A stretch of 64,000 nucleotides of DNA from Marinibacterium profundimaris (GCF_002210095.1 NZ_AQQR01000004.1:124001-188000); one strand, 5' to 3'. Counted from the first letter of the stretch, positions 1 through 9,627 are shown. Numbers and translations: made by a program. Notes: generated from the letters alone by a model not told the origin.

Positions 1-616
1 GGTCGATCGTCTCGCCGATCTCGTAATCGCCCCAGCGATGCGGCTCTCCGGCCAGCGCGGTGTCGTAGGTCGAGAAATCCAGCCCCTCGGGAATGACCAG
101 ATCCCCGGGCGCCAGCACGGTCTTCAGCTCCGGCAGCACGGTATCGGGCGCCGGGGCGTCGACGTTCTTCTTCCGCACCATCACCCAGCGGCAATAGTCC
201 AGCACCGGCTCGCCATGCTGGTTGCGGCCTGTCGTGCGGACATAGACCACCCCGGTCTTGCCGTTCGAATTCTGCTTCAGCCCGATGACTTCGGACACCG
301 AGGTCAGCGTGTCGCCCTCGTAGACCGGTTTCAGCCACCGCCCCTCGGCATAGCCCAGGTTCGCCACCGCGTTCAGCGAGACATCCGGCACCGTCTTGCC
401 GAACACCATGTGAAAGGTGATCAGGTCATCCACGGGACTGGCCGGCAACCCGCAGCCCTTCGCGAATTCATCCGAGGAATAAAGCGCATGCCGCGCCGGG
501 TAGAGCGCGTGGTACAACGCCCGCTCGCCGCCCGAGACCGTGCGCGGCACCGCATGGGTCAGCACGTCGCCGACGGCGTAATCCTCGAAGAACCGCCCCG
601 GGTTGGTCTTGGCCAT
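1..616 (-). CDS. mch: Mesaconyl-CoA hydratase (MaoC-fold), 3' end outside window
   Basis: Hydrates mesaconyl-C1-CoA (or the reverse dehydration of beta-methylmalyl-CoA) in the ethylmalonyl-CoA pathway of acetate assimilation. The protein begins MAKTNPGRFFEDY and carries FHMVFGKTVPD, LNAVANLGYAEG and RWVMVRKKN, blocks I recall from the Rhodobacter Mch protein (about 343 aa). About 205 residues lie inside the window and the C-terminal part runs off the left edge. The start ATG directly follows the TGA of the upstream DUF1737 gene with no gap, so it is translated as the fourth gene of the mcl2 operon. Family assignment is strong; the exact substrate is inferred from similarity and from the neighbouring malyl-CoA lyase-like gene. 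Confidence 0.85.
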   Translation of the reverse strand, partial: MAKTNPGRFFEDYAVGDVLTHAVPRTVSGGERALYHALYPARHALYSSDEFAKGCGLPASPVDDLITFHMVFGKTVPDVSLNAVANLGYAEGRWLKPVYEGDTLTSVSEVIGLKQNSNGKTGVVYVRTTGRNQHGEPVLDYCRWVMVRKKNVDAPAPDTVLPELKTVLAPGDLVIPEGLDFSTYDTALAGEPHRWGDYEIGETID

Positions 617-823
617 TCACTGCGCCCCCAGTTTCATGTCGGGGCTGTAGTCGGCCTCGATTTCCTTGGTGACCGCCTGGCCGCAGCGCATCACGCCATT
701 GGCGGCGTCGAAGGCATAGGTCGGCCCGCCGTGCAGCTGCCATCCGGCCGCCAGCGCGGCAGACACCTTGTGGCAGAACGCGGATGTGTCGTCTTCGGAG
801 AGGAAACGGTAGAGTGTTGTCAT
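617..823 (-). CDS. DUF1737 family small protein (68 aa)
   Basis: A 68-residue protein starting MTTLYRFLSEDD, with a single compact domain containing GWQLHGGPT and a C-terminal KEIEADY. This pattern matches the DUF1737 family, which has no established function. Its start overlaps the stop of the NnrU-like gene by four bases (ATGA), and its stop abuts the mch start, so it is cotranslated with both. No signal peptide or membrane segment. Its job in the ethylmalonyl-CoA operon is unknown. Confidence 0.8.
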   Translation of the reverse strand: MTTLYRFLSEDDTSAFCHKVSAALAAGWQLHGGPTYAFDAANGVMRCGQAVTKEIEADYSPDMKLGAQ

Positions 824-1374
824 GAGCCAAACGGGGATGGGCCGACGAGGCCGTGAATGTAGCCGATGATCGCCAGAAGGACGATCGAGGCAGCGAAGAA
901 CATGGCATCCTTGCCATAGGTGCCGGTCGCGGGCGGGGTCCATTCGGGCTCGGCCGCGTTGATCATGCCCATCTCGACCACGGCCCAGACCAGCAGCCCG
1001 CCGAACAGCAGGACCGAGGCGAGATCGCCGTTCACCAGCAGGTGCGCGATCGCCCAGATCGCGAAGCCGGTCAGCATCGGATGCCGCATTCCGTTCAGAA
1101 GTCGGCCCTTTTTCGGCGCCGGGCTCATCATGAAGATGGCGATAAGTACCAGCAGGTTGTTCACGTGCACCAGAAAGCCGGGCGGGAACCAGATATTGAC
1201 GAAGCCGGTGTCGCGATAGCCGAACACCATCAGGACGATCGACACCAGCAACGCCAACGCGACAACCGCCTTGCCCTTGTCGCCCATGGCGTCGCGGCGC
1301 GCAGGCGCCACCCGTTTGAAGAGATGCGCGGCCCACCACAGACCGACGCCCAGTACAAGTAGCACCCAACCCAT
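820..1374 (-). CDS. NnrU family integral membrane protein
   Basis: A 184-residue membrane protein with about five hydrophobic segments. The block GMRHPMLTGFAIWAIAHLL (residues about 95-113) is the NnrU signature, a conserved Arg-His pair in a membrane helix as in isoprenylcysteine-methyltransferase-like and NnrU proteins. NnrU was named from denitrification clusters, but no nitric-oxide or nitrite reductase gene is nearby. Here it lies 2 nt after the mcl2-like gene and overlaps the DUF1737 gene by 4 nt. The setting among CoA-ester genes suggests a housekeeping membrane role; the function is unproven. Confidence 0.8.
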   Translation of the reverse strand: MGWVLLVLGVGLWWAAHLFKRVAPARRDAMGDKGKAVVALALLVSIVLMVFGYRDTGFVNIWFPPGFLVHVNNLLVLIAIFMMSPAPKKGRLLNGMRHPMLTGFAIWAIAHLLVNGDLASVLLFGGLLVWAVVEMGMINAAEPEWTPPATGTYGKDAMFFAASIVLLAIIGYIHGLVGPSPFGS

Positions 1375-1376
1375 GG

Positions 1377-2234
1377 CTAGCTCCCGTGCATTGCTGAGAT
1401 TGACTCCGCTTTTGCCAGAACCTCCCGCGCCGTGGCAACGTGCAGGTTCTCCACGATCCTGCCGTCGACCACCGCAACCCCTTGCCCGCTGGCCTCGGTC
1501 TCTTCGAACGCGGCGATCTGACGCTTGGCCAGGTCGATTTCTTCATCGGACGGGGCAAAGGCACGGTTGGTGATCTCAAGCTGTGCGGGGTGGATCAGGG
1601 ATTTGCCGTCAAAGCCCATGTCGCGGCCATGCACGCATTCGGCCATCAGCCCCTCGTCGTCCTTGAAGGCGTTGTAGACACCGTCGATGATGATCAGCCC
1701 ATGCGCCCGCGCCGCCAGAAGACAGAGGCCGAGCGCGGTGAGCATCGGCTCACGGTCCGGGCGGAAGCGCGCCTTCAGCTCCTTCGCGAGGTCGTTGGTG
1801 CCCATCACCATGCCCTGCAGCTTCGGGTGGGTGGCGATGGTGCCGGCGTTGAGCATCCCCAGAGGGGTCTCCATCATCGCCCAGATCGGAAGATCGCCGG
1901 TGATCTCGGCCAGCTCGTCCAGCTGCGCGAGGCTCTCGACCTTGGGCAGAAGCACCCCGTCGCACGCCATGCGCGCCACCGCCTCGGCATCGGTGCGGCC
2001 CCATTCGGTGTCAAAGCCGTTGATCCGCACCAGCCGCAAGCGCGCGCCATAGCCACCCTGCGCCAGCTGCGCGGTCAGCGTCTCGCGGGCGGTGACCTTC
2101 TCGGCCGGCGTTACCGCGTCCTCGAGATCGAAGATGATCGCGTCGGCCGCCAGCCCGCGCGCCTTGTCCAGCGCGCGCTCCTTCGAGCCGGGAATGTAAA
2201 GCACGGAGCGGCAGGGGCGGTTGCGCGGATCCAT
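1377..2234 (-). CDS. mcl2: HpcH/HpaI-family CoA-ester lyase, (3S)-malyl-CoA thioesterase-like (Mcl2)
   Basis: A 285-residue TIM-barrel protein of the HpcH/HpaI (CitE-like) family. Visible blocks are RSVLYIPGSKERALDKARGL, IIFDLEDAV (metal-binding acidic residues), WAMMETPLGMLNA (the Glu ligand), GTNDLAKEL and GKSLIHPAQLE. They fit the Rhodobacter Mcl2 (malyl-CoA thioesterase) branch better than the Mcl1 lyase, which begins differently. Mcl2 hydrolyses malyl-CoA to malate and CoA at the end of the ethylmalonyl-CoA pathway. The ATG at 2232-2234 was chosen because GAGGAGG precedes it by five bases; two in-frame upstream ATGs lack such a site. It heads the operon mcl2-nnrU-DUF1737-mch. Lyase versus thioesterase activity cannot be settled from sequence alone. 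Confidence 0.85.
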   Translation of the reverse strand: MDPRNRPCRSVLYIPGSKERALDKARGLAADAIIFDLEDAVTPAEKVTARETLTAQLAQGGYGARLRLVRINGFDTEWGRTDAEAVARMACDGVLLPKVESLAQLDELAEITGDLPIWAMMETPLGMLNAGTIATHPKLQGMVMGTNDLAKELKARFRPDREPMLTALGLCLLAARAHGLIIIDGVYNAFKDDEGLMAECVHGRDMGFDGKSLIHPAQLEITNRAFAPSDEEIDLAKRQIAAFEETEASGQGVAVVDGRIVENLHVATAREVLAKAESISAMHGS

Positions 2235-2510
2235 TGTAACCTCCTCAGACATAATGTTGCGCATTGATGGTCATCCCCGCACGAAAAGATCAACCCCGAA
2301 ATCGCCGCAGCGCAGCGACAGCCTCAGGCCTGCAGCGGGATTGGCCCGCCCTGCCCGTCCCGACGGCCCGGAGCCACGGCAGCGGCCATGCTGTTGCGAC
2401 CCCGGCGCGCGGTGGTTTTACGCCGATGAAGCCATGCCGCGCGCAACGATACCGCCATCACCGGCCCGCGCCCGGACCGCGCGGACACAACCACGGAAAG
2501 GCGACAGACG

Positions 2511-2828
2511 ATGCGCGACATGGCGATCAGAATGACGACAGGCCTTGGGCTGCTGGCCCTGGGCGCCCACGAGGCGGCCGGCCAGACGGCCCCCCGCAAC
2601 TGCGCCCCCCGCCCCACGGTGCTGGAGCGCCTCGCCGACAGCTACGGCGAGACCCGCCAGAGCATCGGGCTGGGCTCGAACAACGCGGTGGTCGAGGTCT
2701 TTGCCTCGGTGCAGACCGGATCCTGGACGATCACGGTGACGATGCCCGACGGCACCACCTGCCTTGTCGCCGCCGGCGATGCCTTCGAGCGGCTGGACGA
2801 GCCGCGGCCCGCCGGCGATCCGGCCTGA
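2511..2828 (+). CDS. Small secreted hypothetical protein (105 aa)
   Basis: A 105-residue protein with an N-terminal signal peptide: a hydrophobic stretch TTGLGLLALGA and a likely cleavage after AAG. The mature part contains a Cys pair (NCAP near residue 31 and TCLV near residue 85) that could form a disulfide. A purine-rich site (GGAAAGG) precedes the ATG. No family is recognised with confidence; it resembles small exported proteins common in Rhodobacterales. It is followed 18 nt later by another unknown gene in the same direction, so the pair may be one transcript. Confidence 0.6.
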   Translation: MRDMAIRMTTGLGLLALGAHEAAGQTAPRNCAPRPTVLERLADSYGETRQSIGLGSNNAVVEVFASVQTGSWTITVTMPDGTTCLVAAGDAFERLDEPRPAGDPA

Positions 2829-2846
2829 ACGCGGGAGATCGCAGAG

Positions 2847-3131
2847 ATGACCACCGCATATGACCTGACCCCCGACTGGAACGCGGCCAACCGTTACGAC
2901 GTGACGACCGCCGCGACCCTTCTGATGACCAACACCAGCGCCTACGACATCCGCTGGGCCCGGACGGCCGACATCCTCCAGCCGCTGCTCGACCCGCAGG
3001 TCGCCGCCATGCTGCGCTCGGGCGAGAGCATCAGCCTCTCGATTCCCGGAGGACAGAGCCTTTGGCTGGCCGCCCATCCGCGCGGCAGCGTCGCGGTGGA
3101 TGTCTTTCCCTATACCGGACAGGGGGTCTGA
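2847..3131 (+). CDS. Hypothetical protein (94 aa)
   Basis: A 94-residue soluble protein with no signal peptide. It contains MTNTSAYDIRWARTAD followed by GESISLSIPGGQSLWLAA, a beta-rich pattern reminiscent of short phage-associated or structural proteins, but I recognise no family. GGGAGATCGCAGAG precedes the ATG. It ends four bases before the convergent permease gene. There is no other phage gene in the area, so a prophage origin is not supported. Confidence 0.5.
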   Translation: MTTAYDLTPDWNAANRYDVTTAATLLMTNTSAYDIRWARTADILQPLLDPQVAAMLRSGESISLSIPGGQSLWLAAHPRGSVAVDVFPYTGQGV

Positions 3132-3135
3132 CCGC

Positions 3136-3891
3136 TCAGGTCAGCCCCTCCCACACCAGCTTTACGCCGGTGACCCCCAGCGCCACGTAGGTGATGCCGA
3201 AGAACAGGCGTTCGTTCATCCTGTGGTGCGCCTTTACCCCGATCCATGTCCCGATCAGCGCGACCGGCGCCAGGATCAGATTCGCCGTCAGCGAGGTCGC
3301 GGTGAACAGGCCCAGCAGCACGTAGGGCACGAACTTGGCGATGTTGATCGCCCAGAAGACCAGAACCGTCGTCGCCTGGTATGTCGTCTTGTCCAGCCTC
3401 TGTGACAGCATGTAGGCTGCAGCCGGCGGCCCGCCGGCATGGCTGACGAAGCTGGTGAAGCCCGCCGTGGCCCCGGCGATCAGCCCGACCCAGCCGGGCA
3501 GCCGCTCGGCCGGGGCCTGGAAGACCTTGTACTGCACCGCCAGTTGCCAGGCGATGAACCCAAGCGCGATCGCCCCGATCAGCACCCGGAACACGTCCGG
3601 CTCGGCGATCTGGTACAGAAGCGCCCCCAGAGCCACCCCCGGCAGCCCCCCCAGGATCAGCAGCTTGGCATCCGGCACGCTCCAGCGTTTCCAGAACGGG
3701 CCCAGCGTCGCCGCGTCGATCAGCATCAGCAGCGGCAGCATCACGCCCAGGGCCTGACCCGGCGGCAGCACCAGTGCCAGGATCGCCGACGAGGCAAAGG
3801 CCGCCCCCGATCCGAAGCCCCCCTTCGATATTCCGGCAAACAGCACCGCCGGCACGGAGACGGCGAAGAAGAACGGGGTCAGTTCAAGCAA
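3136..3891 (-). CDS. TauE/SafE family sulfite/organoanion exporter-like permease
   Basis: A 251-residue membrane protein with about eight hydrophobic helices. The duplicated family motifs are visible: GISKGGFGSGAAF near residue 18 and SFVSHAGGPPAAAYML in the second half. Family members export sulfite, sulfoacetate or other organic anions. The start chosen is the TTG at 3889-3891 because GGGAGG lies seven bases ahead and it places the first helix at the N-terminus; the next ATG, 15 codons upstream, has no ribosome site. It is transcribed divergently from mdh over a 208-bp spacer. The substrate is unknown. Confidence 0.8.
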   Translation of the reverse strand: MLELTPFFFAVSVPAVLFAGISKGGFGSGAAFASSAILALVLPPGQALGVMLPLLMLIDAATLGPFWKRWSVPDAKLLILGGLPGVALGALLYQIAEPDVFRVLIGAIALGFIAWQLAVQYKVFQAPAERLPGWVGLIAGATAGFTSFVSHAGGPPAAAYMLSQRLDKTTYQATTVLVFWAINIAKFVPYVLLGLFTATSLTANLILAPVALIGTWIGVKAHHRMNERLFFGITYVALGVTGVKLVWEGLT

Positions 3892-4018
3892 GCGGGATCC
3901 TCCCAGGCGCCCGGAGACCGGCCGGATGCGTGGCATCGGCGGGAAACAGGGCCAGAATACAGGCGACCCGCCCGGTTTAACGCGGCCGTTAGCGCCCGAA
4001 CAGCCCCTGCCGCAATGA

Positions 4019-5062
<1,044 letters not shown>

Positions 5063-5084
5063 TCGGCACCCCTGCTGTTTCGCG

Positions 5085-5113
5085 AAAGGCCGGGCCCGTG
5101 CCCGGCCTTTTTC
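5085..5113 (+). terminator. Rho-independent terminator after mdh
   Basis: An 11-bp perfect stem (AAAGGCCGGGC with its complement) closes a four-base loop and ends in a run of T, 22 bases after the mdh stop. The A-run on the other side lets it also serve the convergent glycosyltransferase gene. Confidence 0.88.
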
Positions 5114-5124
5114 GTTGAACCGGC

Positions 5125-6171
5125 TCAGCCCGGCAAAAGCCGCCGCTTCAGGTTGCGCGCCCGGCTGCGCAGGTGATGCAGGATCGAGAAGGGCGAAAAG
5201 GCGATGTCCTCGTAGGCGAAGCCCTTCGGCGTGAAATCCTGCCCCGCGCGCCCGAACCGGTCCCAGGCCGCCTGCCGCGGGTCCAGACCCGGCCGCAGGA
5301 TCAGCCCCAGCGCCTCCAGCGCCCGCAACCGGTCCGCATCCAGCACCTTGATCCGGTCGTGCAGCGCCAGCGCCTCGGCCTCGCCGGCCGCCGCGATCGC
5401 CTCGCATTGCGTCCGGATCGACGGGCGCAGCCCCGACAGGTCCTTGCGCTGCGCGATGAAGCGGCGTTTCTTCCAGATCCAGTGCCCCGGCGTCAGCCCG
5501 TCGAAATGCAGCAGATGCGCCTGCCTGAGGATCACCCGCCGCACCGCCCTCACCTCGTCCGGCCCGTGAATGCCCAGCGTCAGCGGTCGCCCGACCCGCG
5601 TGGCCGACTTGACCCCGGGATACCCCGCCAGTCCGCGGTCGAGGTAGGCGGCCACCGGCCCGTCGATCCGCGCGACCTCCTCCGCCAGGCGGGCGCGGTG
5701 CGAGCGGCGAAACACCCCGCCGAAGATCGTGTCCGGTTCCGGCGCGCCGTCATACATGCGCTCGGCCACGGGCATCGAGACGACATCCACATCGTCGGGC
5801 ATCCCGGCCAGGATCTGCGCCAGCGGCTGGTCGGGCACCAGGAATTCATCCGCATCCACATGGACCATCCAGTCCAGGTCGCTCTCGCGGTAGCTGCGGT
5901 TCAGGTTGTCGGCCTGCCGATGCACCTTCAGCGCCGGCCGGTCCAGCGGCGAGGCGCCCCAGAAGGCGGCATCGCACTGGATCACCTCGCATTCCGGGAT
6001 CCGCTCCAGCCGCCGCCCGATCGCCGGCGCCGCGGTGTCGAAGTACAGCGTGATGCGGCTGGCGCCCAGCTCCAGCCAATGCGCCACGAAGGCCAGGATC
6101 AGCGGCTCCGGCTCGCTGACCATGGAGGCAATGCCCCACCGGGGCGGTGTCGACGCGGTATCGGTGTCCAT
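5125..6171 (-). CDS. Glycosyltransferase family 2-like (PF13704 type)
   Basis: A 348-residue cytoplasmic protein of the Glyco_tranf_2_4 kind. Key features are an N-terminal VSEPEPLILAFVAHWLELGA block, the nucleotide-sugar and metal motif VHVDADEFLV near residue 105, a HLLHFDGLTPGHWIWKK block in the middle and a basic C-terminus (ARNLKRRLL). No membrane helices. Such enzymes decorate surface polysaccharides or proteins; the acceptor cannot be told. It lies convergent to mdh and divergent from sucC, breaking the TCA block without sharing its transcripts. Confidence 0.75.
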   Translation of the reverse strand: MDTDTASTPPRWGIASMVSEPEPLILAFVAHWLELGASRITLYFDTAAPAIGRRLERIPECEVIQCDAAFWGASPLDRPALKVHRQADNLNRSYRESDLDWMVHVDADEFLVPDQPLAQILAGMPDDVDVVSMPVAERMYDGAPEPDTIFGGVFRRSHRARLAEEVARIDGPVAAYLDRGLAGYPGVKSATRVGRPLTLGIHGPDEVRAVRRVILRQAHLLHFDGLTPGHWIWKKRRFIAQRKDLSGLRPSIRTQCEAIAAAGEAEALALHDRIKVLDADRLRALEALGLILRPGLDPRQAAWDRFGRAGQDFTPKGFAYEDIAFSPFSILHHLRSRARNLKRRLLPG

Positions 6172-6579
6172 GTCACGATGCTAGACTGCGCGCTATTGAC
6201 ACACCAAGCCTCCTGTTCCGGCAGACATCGCCAGAGCCGCGACAGCGCTGCAGTTCCGCACTGTTTTGTTGCGCCGAGGCGCGACCGATGACCGCCGCCG
6301 TGCCATTCGCCCTTTATGACGCGGAGAGGACGACGCAACGTCCCCCTCCCGCCCGGGCTTTGACCCGCCCCGGCCCGACACCCGGGGCGTGGCATTCCCG
6401 GGCGACCGCGAATCAGCTTCGACCCGCCATCCCGACGCTTGTGATCACACCCAGAAATCGTGTGATCACAAAATTGGATTTTTTTCGCCGAAATCCGTCC
6501 TGCGGCAATAAATTCTTTAAACCCGTGCGCCATGCAGGCTTATAGGTGAGCCAACGCAAGCAAGACGGGACGGATTTCC
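6172..6579. other. Intergenic region with the sucC control sequences
   Basis: A 408-bp gap between the divergent glycosyltransferase and sucC. I see no convincing gene in it. The half next to the glycosyltransferase is featureless. The half next to sucC turns AT-rich from about 6440 and holds the double palindrome listed separately, then a run of eight T (6478-6485) and an AT-rich stretch near 6506-6520 that may hold the start of transcription. Confidence 0.7.
6439..6471 (+). promoter_or_regulatory. Doubled palindromic operator upstream of sucC
   Basis: TGTGATCACA, itself a perfect palindrome, occurs at 6440-6449 and again at 6461-6470, with centres 21 bp apart, two turns of the helix. The flanking bases also mirror: TTGTGATCACAC on the left and GTGTGATCACAA on the right around a nine-base spacer. 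This is the pattern of a cooperative site for a dimeric repressor or activator. It lies 109 bp ahead of the sucC start, at the head of the sucCD-sucAB-lpd cluster. The regulator is not identified; GntR, LacI and CRP/FNR-like proteins use sites of similar form. Confidence 0.7.
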
Positions 6580-7773
6580 ATGAACATCCACGAATACCAG
6601 GCAAAGGCGCTGTTGCGCAGCTACGGCGCGCCGGTCTCGGACGGTCGGGTCGTTCTCAAGGCGGATGAGGCGAAGACCGCGGCAGGCGAACTGGACGGCC
6701 CGCTCTGGGTGGTCAAGGCGCAAATCCACGCCGGCGGCCGTGGCAAGGGCTCCTTCAAAGAGGCCGATGCAGGCGAAAAGGGCGGCGTGCGCATCGCCAA
6801 ATCGGTGGAAGAAGCCGCCGAGGAAGCCAAGAAGATGCTCGGCCGCACCCTGGTCACGCACCAGACCGGCCCCGCCGGCAAGCAGGTGAACCGCATCTAT
6901 ATCGAAGACGGCTCGGGCATCGAGACGGAACTTTACCTGGCGCTTCTGGTCGATCGCGTGACCAGCCGGATCTCTTTCGTCTGCTCGACCGAAGGCGGCA
7001 TGGACATCGAGGAGGTCGCAGCAAGCACGCCTGAGAAGATCCTGTCCTTCTCCGTCGATCCGGCCACCGGCTACCAGCCGTTCCACGGCCGCCGCATCGC
7101 CTTCTCGCTGGGCCTCAAGGGCGCGCAGGTGAAGCAATGCGTCTCGCTGATGGGCCTGCTTTACAAGGCCTTCGTCGAGAAGGACATGGAGATGCTCGAG
7201 ATCAACCCGCTGATCGTGACCGACAAGGGCGATCTGAAGGTGCTGGACGCCAAGCTGGGTTTTGACGGCAACGCCATCTACCGCCACGGCGACATCGCCG
7301 ACCTGCGCGACACGACGGAAGAGGATCCGAAAGAGCTCGAGGCCTCCAAGTACGATCTGAACTACATCGCGCTCGACGGTGAAATCGGCTGCATGGTCAA
7401 CGGCGCGGGCCTGGCCATGGCGACGATGGATATCATCAAGCTCTACGGCGCGGAACCGGCCAACTTCCTCGACGTCGGCGGCGGCGCCACGAAGGAGAAG
7501 GTGACCGAGGCGTTCAAGATCATCACCTCGGACCCCAACGTGAAGGGCATCCTGGTCAACATCTTCGGCGGCATCATGCGCTGCGACGTCATCGCCGAGG
7601 GCGTGATCGCCGCGGTGAAAGAGGTCGGCCTGCAGGTCCCGCTGGTCGTGCGCCTGGAAGGCACCAACGTCGAGAAGGGCAAGGACATCATCGCGAATTC
7701 CGGCCTGGACGTAATCGCCGCGGACGACCTGAAGGACGGCGCCGAGAAGATCGTGAAGGCCGTCAAGGGCTGA
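6580..7773 (+). CDS. sucC: Succinyl-CoA synthetase (ADP-forming) beta subunit
   Basis: A 397-residue ATP-grasp protein beginning [16 protein letters not shown], the canonical start of SucC. With SucD it converts succinyl-CoA, ADP and phosphate to succinate, ATP and Co[18 protein letters not shown] is the nucleotide-binding segment, and GGGATKEKV and [15 protein letters not shown] in the C-terminal domain bind phosphate and contact SucD. Length is as usual for the family. It is the first gene of the suc cluster, controlled from the upstream double palindrome region, with sucD 82 bp downstream. Confidence 0.97.
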   Translation: MNIHEYQAKALLRSYGAPVSDGRVVLKADEAKTAAGELDGPLWVVKAQIHAGGRGKGSFKEADAGEKGGVRIAKSVEEAAEEAKKMLGRTLVTHQTGPAGKQVNRIYIEDGSGIETELYLALLVDRVTSRISFVCSTEGGMDIEEVAASTPEKILSFSVDPATGYQPFHGRRIAFSLGLKGAQVKQCVSLMGLLYKAFVEKDMEMLEINPLIVTDKGDLKVLDAKLGFDGNAIYRHGDIADLRDTTEEDPKELEASKYDLNYIALDGEIGCMVNGAGLAMATMDIIKLYGAEPANFLDVGGGATKEKVTEAFKIITSDPNVKGILVNIFGGIMRCDVIAEGVIAAVKEVGLQVPLVVRLEGTNVEKGKDIIANSGLDVIAADDLKDGAEKIVKAVKG

Positions 7774-7787
7774 GCCGAGATTTGCAG

Positions 7788-7805
7788 GGCGGGGCCTGCC
7801 CCGCC
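7788..7805 (+). other. GC hairpin between sucC and sucD
   Basis: GGCGGGGC is followed after two bases by its exact complement, 15 bases after the sucC stop. There is no T-run, so it is more likely an mRNA-processing or stabilising hairpin in the sucCD transcript than a terminator. Confidence 0.5.
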
Positions 7806-7855
7806 ACACCGAACGGAATTGGCGGCCAGCCCGCCACAAAAAGGAGAACGCCACA

Positions 7856-8740
7856 ATGGCAGTCCTCGTCGACGAAAACACAAAGGTGATCTGTCAGGGC
7901 CTCACCGGCTCGCAAGGCACCTTCCACACCGAACAGGCCATCGCCTATGGCACCAAGATGGTCGGCGGCGTGACCCCGGGCAAAGGCGGAATGGAACACA
8001 TCGGTCTGCCCGTCTTCAATTCGGTCCACGAAGCAAAGCACGTGACCGGCGCCAACGCCTCGGTGATCTACGTGCCGCCCCCGTTCGCGGCGGATTCGAT
8101 CATGGAAGCCATCGACGCCGAGATGGAGCTGATCGTCTGCATCACCGAGGGCATCCCGGTGCTCGACATGATGAAGGTCAAACGCGCCCTGAATGACAGC
8201 AAGTCGGTCCTGATCGGGCCCAACTGCCCCGGCGTGATCACGCCCGACGCCTGCAAGATCGGCATCATGCCCGGCCACATTCACAAGCGCGGCAAGGTGG
8301 GGGTGGTTTCCCGCTCGGGCACGCTTACCTATGAGGCCGTGAAACAGACCACCGACGTGGGCCTGGGCCAGTCGACCTGTGTCGGCATCGGCGGGGACCC
8401 GATCAAGGGGACGGAGCATCTGGACGTGCTGGAATGGTTCCTGGCCGATGACGAGACCGAGGCGATCATCATGATCGGCGAGATCGGCGGCTCGGCCGAG
8501 GAAGACGCCGCCGCCTTCCTGGCGGAGGAAAAGAAGAAGGGCCGCTGGAAGCCCACCGCCGGCTTCATCGCCGGCCGTACGGCGCCTCCGGGCCGCCGCA
8601 TGGGCCACGCGGGCGCGATCGTCGCCGGCGGCAAGGGCGGCGCGGACGACAAGATCGAGGCGATGAAATCCGCCGGTATCGTCGTCGCCGACAGCCCCGC
8701 GGGCCTGGGAGAGGCCGTTCTGGAGGCCATCAAGGGCTAA
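7856..8740 (+). CDS. sucD: Succinyl-CoA synthetase alpha subunit
   Basis: A 294-residue CoA-binding subunit. [15 protein letters not shown] near residue 14 is the CoA-binding loop, [10 protein letters not shown] near 122 is the ligase signature, and [10 protein letters not shown] near 246 carries the active-site His that is phosphorylated during turnover. AAAGGAGAACGCCACA precedes the ATG, a strong ribosome site. It follows sucC in the usual order and is followed by a 13-bp palindrome and an unrelated lipoprotein gene before sucA. Confidence 0.97.
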   Translation: MAVLVDENTKVICQGLTGSQGTFHTEQAIAYGTKMVGGVTPGKGGMEHIGLPVFNSVHEAKHVTGANASVIYVPPPFAADSIMEAIDAEMELIVCITEGIPVLDMMKVKRALNDSKSVLIGPNCPGVITPDACKIGIMPGHIHKRGKVGVVSRSGTLTYEAVKQTTDVGLGQSTCVGIGGDPIKGTEHLDVLEWFLADDETEAIIMIGEIGGSAEEDAAAFLAEEKKKGRWKPTAGFIAGRTAPPGRRMGHAGAIVAGGKGGADDKIEAMKSAGIVVADSPAGLGEAVLEAIKG

Positions 8741-8748
8741 GCACCGAC

Positions 8749-8774
8749 GGGGTGTCCCACGCGTGGGACACCCC
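8749..8774 (+). repeat. 26-bp perfect palindrome after sucD
   Basis: A 13-bp arm (GGGGTGTCCCACG) meets its exact complement with no spacer, eight bases after the sucD stop. No T-run follows, so it is not a standard terminator. It may stop read-through partially, protect the sucCD mRNA 3' end, or be a protein site for the lipoprotein gene that begins 25 bases later. Confidence 0.6.
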
Positions 8775-8799
8775 GGCACATGAGGAGATTCAATGGGTT

Positions 8800-9627
8800 A
8801 TGGCGGCAGATTCACAATTCGTTAAGGTTCGGGCCCGGCGCCCGCGCGGGCGTCGCCCGCTTGTTGTCGCCACAATGGCCGCGCTAAGCGCGGCCGTCGT
8901 TCTGTCCGGCTGCGGCCGGAGATCGGTCGTCGGCACGGTGGCCAATGTCGCCGGCAGCGCCGTTTCGACCACGGCCAGTGTCGCGGGCACCGCGGCCTCG
9001 GGCGCGGCCAACCTGGCCGGAACTGCCGTCTCCGCCGGCAGCAGCGCGGTCTCGGCCGGCGCCGCCGCCACATCCTCGGCCATCTCGGCGGGCAGTGCCG
9101 CGGGCGCCGCCGGCGCAGGCACCGCCGCGGGCACCAGCGCGGGCGTCAATTCGGCCGGCCTGGTCGCCGGCACCGTGGGCCTCGGCCTTGCCGCCGGCTA
9201 CGACGCCGACAGCCGCTCCACCGACAGCGCCGCGCAGGCGGAGGGCATGGGCAATTGCCTGCGCGCCGCCGGCAACGCCGCCCAGGCCGCGCAGCTGCTG
9301 ATGTCGGCCGGCTGGGCCGATGGCGGCAACGAAGGCGGCAACCGCCTCTTCACCAAGAACAACGTCCGCGCCCAGATCCTGCCCGCCGGCCACTGCGTGT
9401 TCCGTTCGGAATTCGCCAGCGTCAGCGATGCCGACACCGCCGTGCGCGGCCTGGCGCAATCGCTCTATCCCGGCGGCGTGACCAACGGCAGCCCGTCCGG
9501 CACCATCGACAGCTGCAGCGGCTTCACCGTCAACGCATCCCGCCAGGCCTGGGTGCATTACACCTCGTCGACCGGCACCAGCTGCGTCGGCGGCTTCGGC
9601 AGCGGCGTGACGGTGCAATTCCTGTGA
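8800..9627 (+). CDS. Ala/Gly/Ser-rich putative lipoprotein (275 aa)
   Basis: The N-terminus has a basic stretch (RARRPRGRRP), a hydrophobic segment and a lipobox VLSGC, so the protein is probably a lipoprotein acylated at about Cys37. Residues about 43-130 are low complexity, with recurring Ala-Gly-Thr/Ser units, and form a long flexible linker. A compact C-terminal domain (NCLRAAGNAAQAAQLLMSAGWADGG onward in pieces) has several Cys. GAGGAG lies 12 bases before the chosen ATG. No family is recognised. It sits between sucD and sucA and may share their transcript, though nothing links it to the TCA cycle. Confidence 0.65.
   Translation: MAADSQFVKVRARRPRGRRPLVVATMAALSAAVVLSGCGRRSVVGTVANVAGSAVSTTASVAGTAASGAANLAGTAVSAGSSAVSAGAAATSSAISAGSAAGAAGAGTAAGTSAGVNSAGLVAGTVGLGLAAGYDADSRSTDSAAQAEGMGNCLRAAGNAAQAAQLLMSAGWADGGNEGGNRLFTKNNVRAQILPAGHCVFRSEFASVSDADTAVRGLAQSLYPGGVTNGSPSGTIDSCSGFTVNASRQAWVHYTSSTGTSCVGGFGSGVTVQFL

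Noticed and set aside
2235-2510. Possible gene or RNA in the gap before the secreted protein gene
   Set aside because: Open frames there lack ribosome sites and family content; no stable RNA shape is evident.
6440-6579. A sucC-type structured RNA motif upstream of sucC
   Set aside because: Known suc-associated RNA motifs that I recall belong to other groups (Pseudomonas, Burkholderia). The only structure here is a DNA-operator-like double palindrome.
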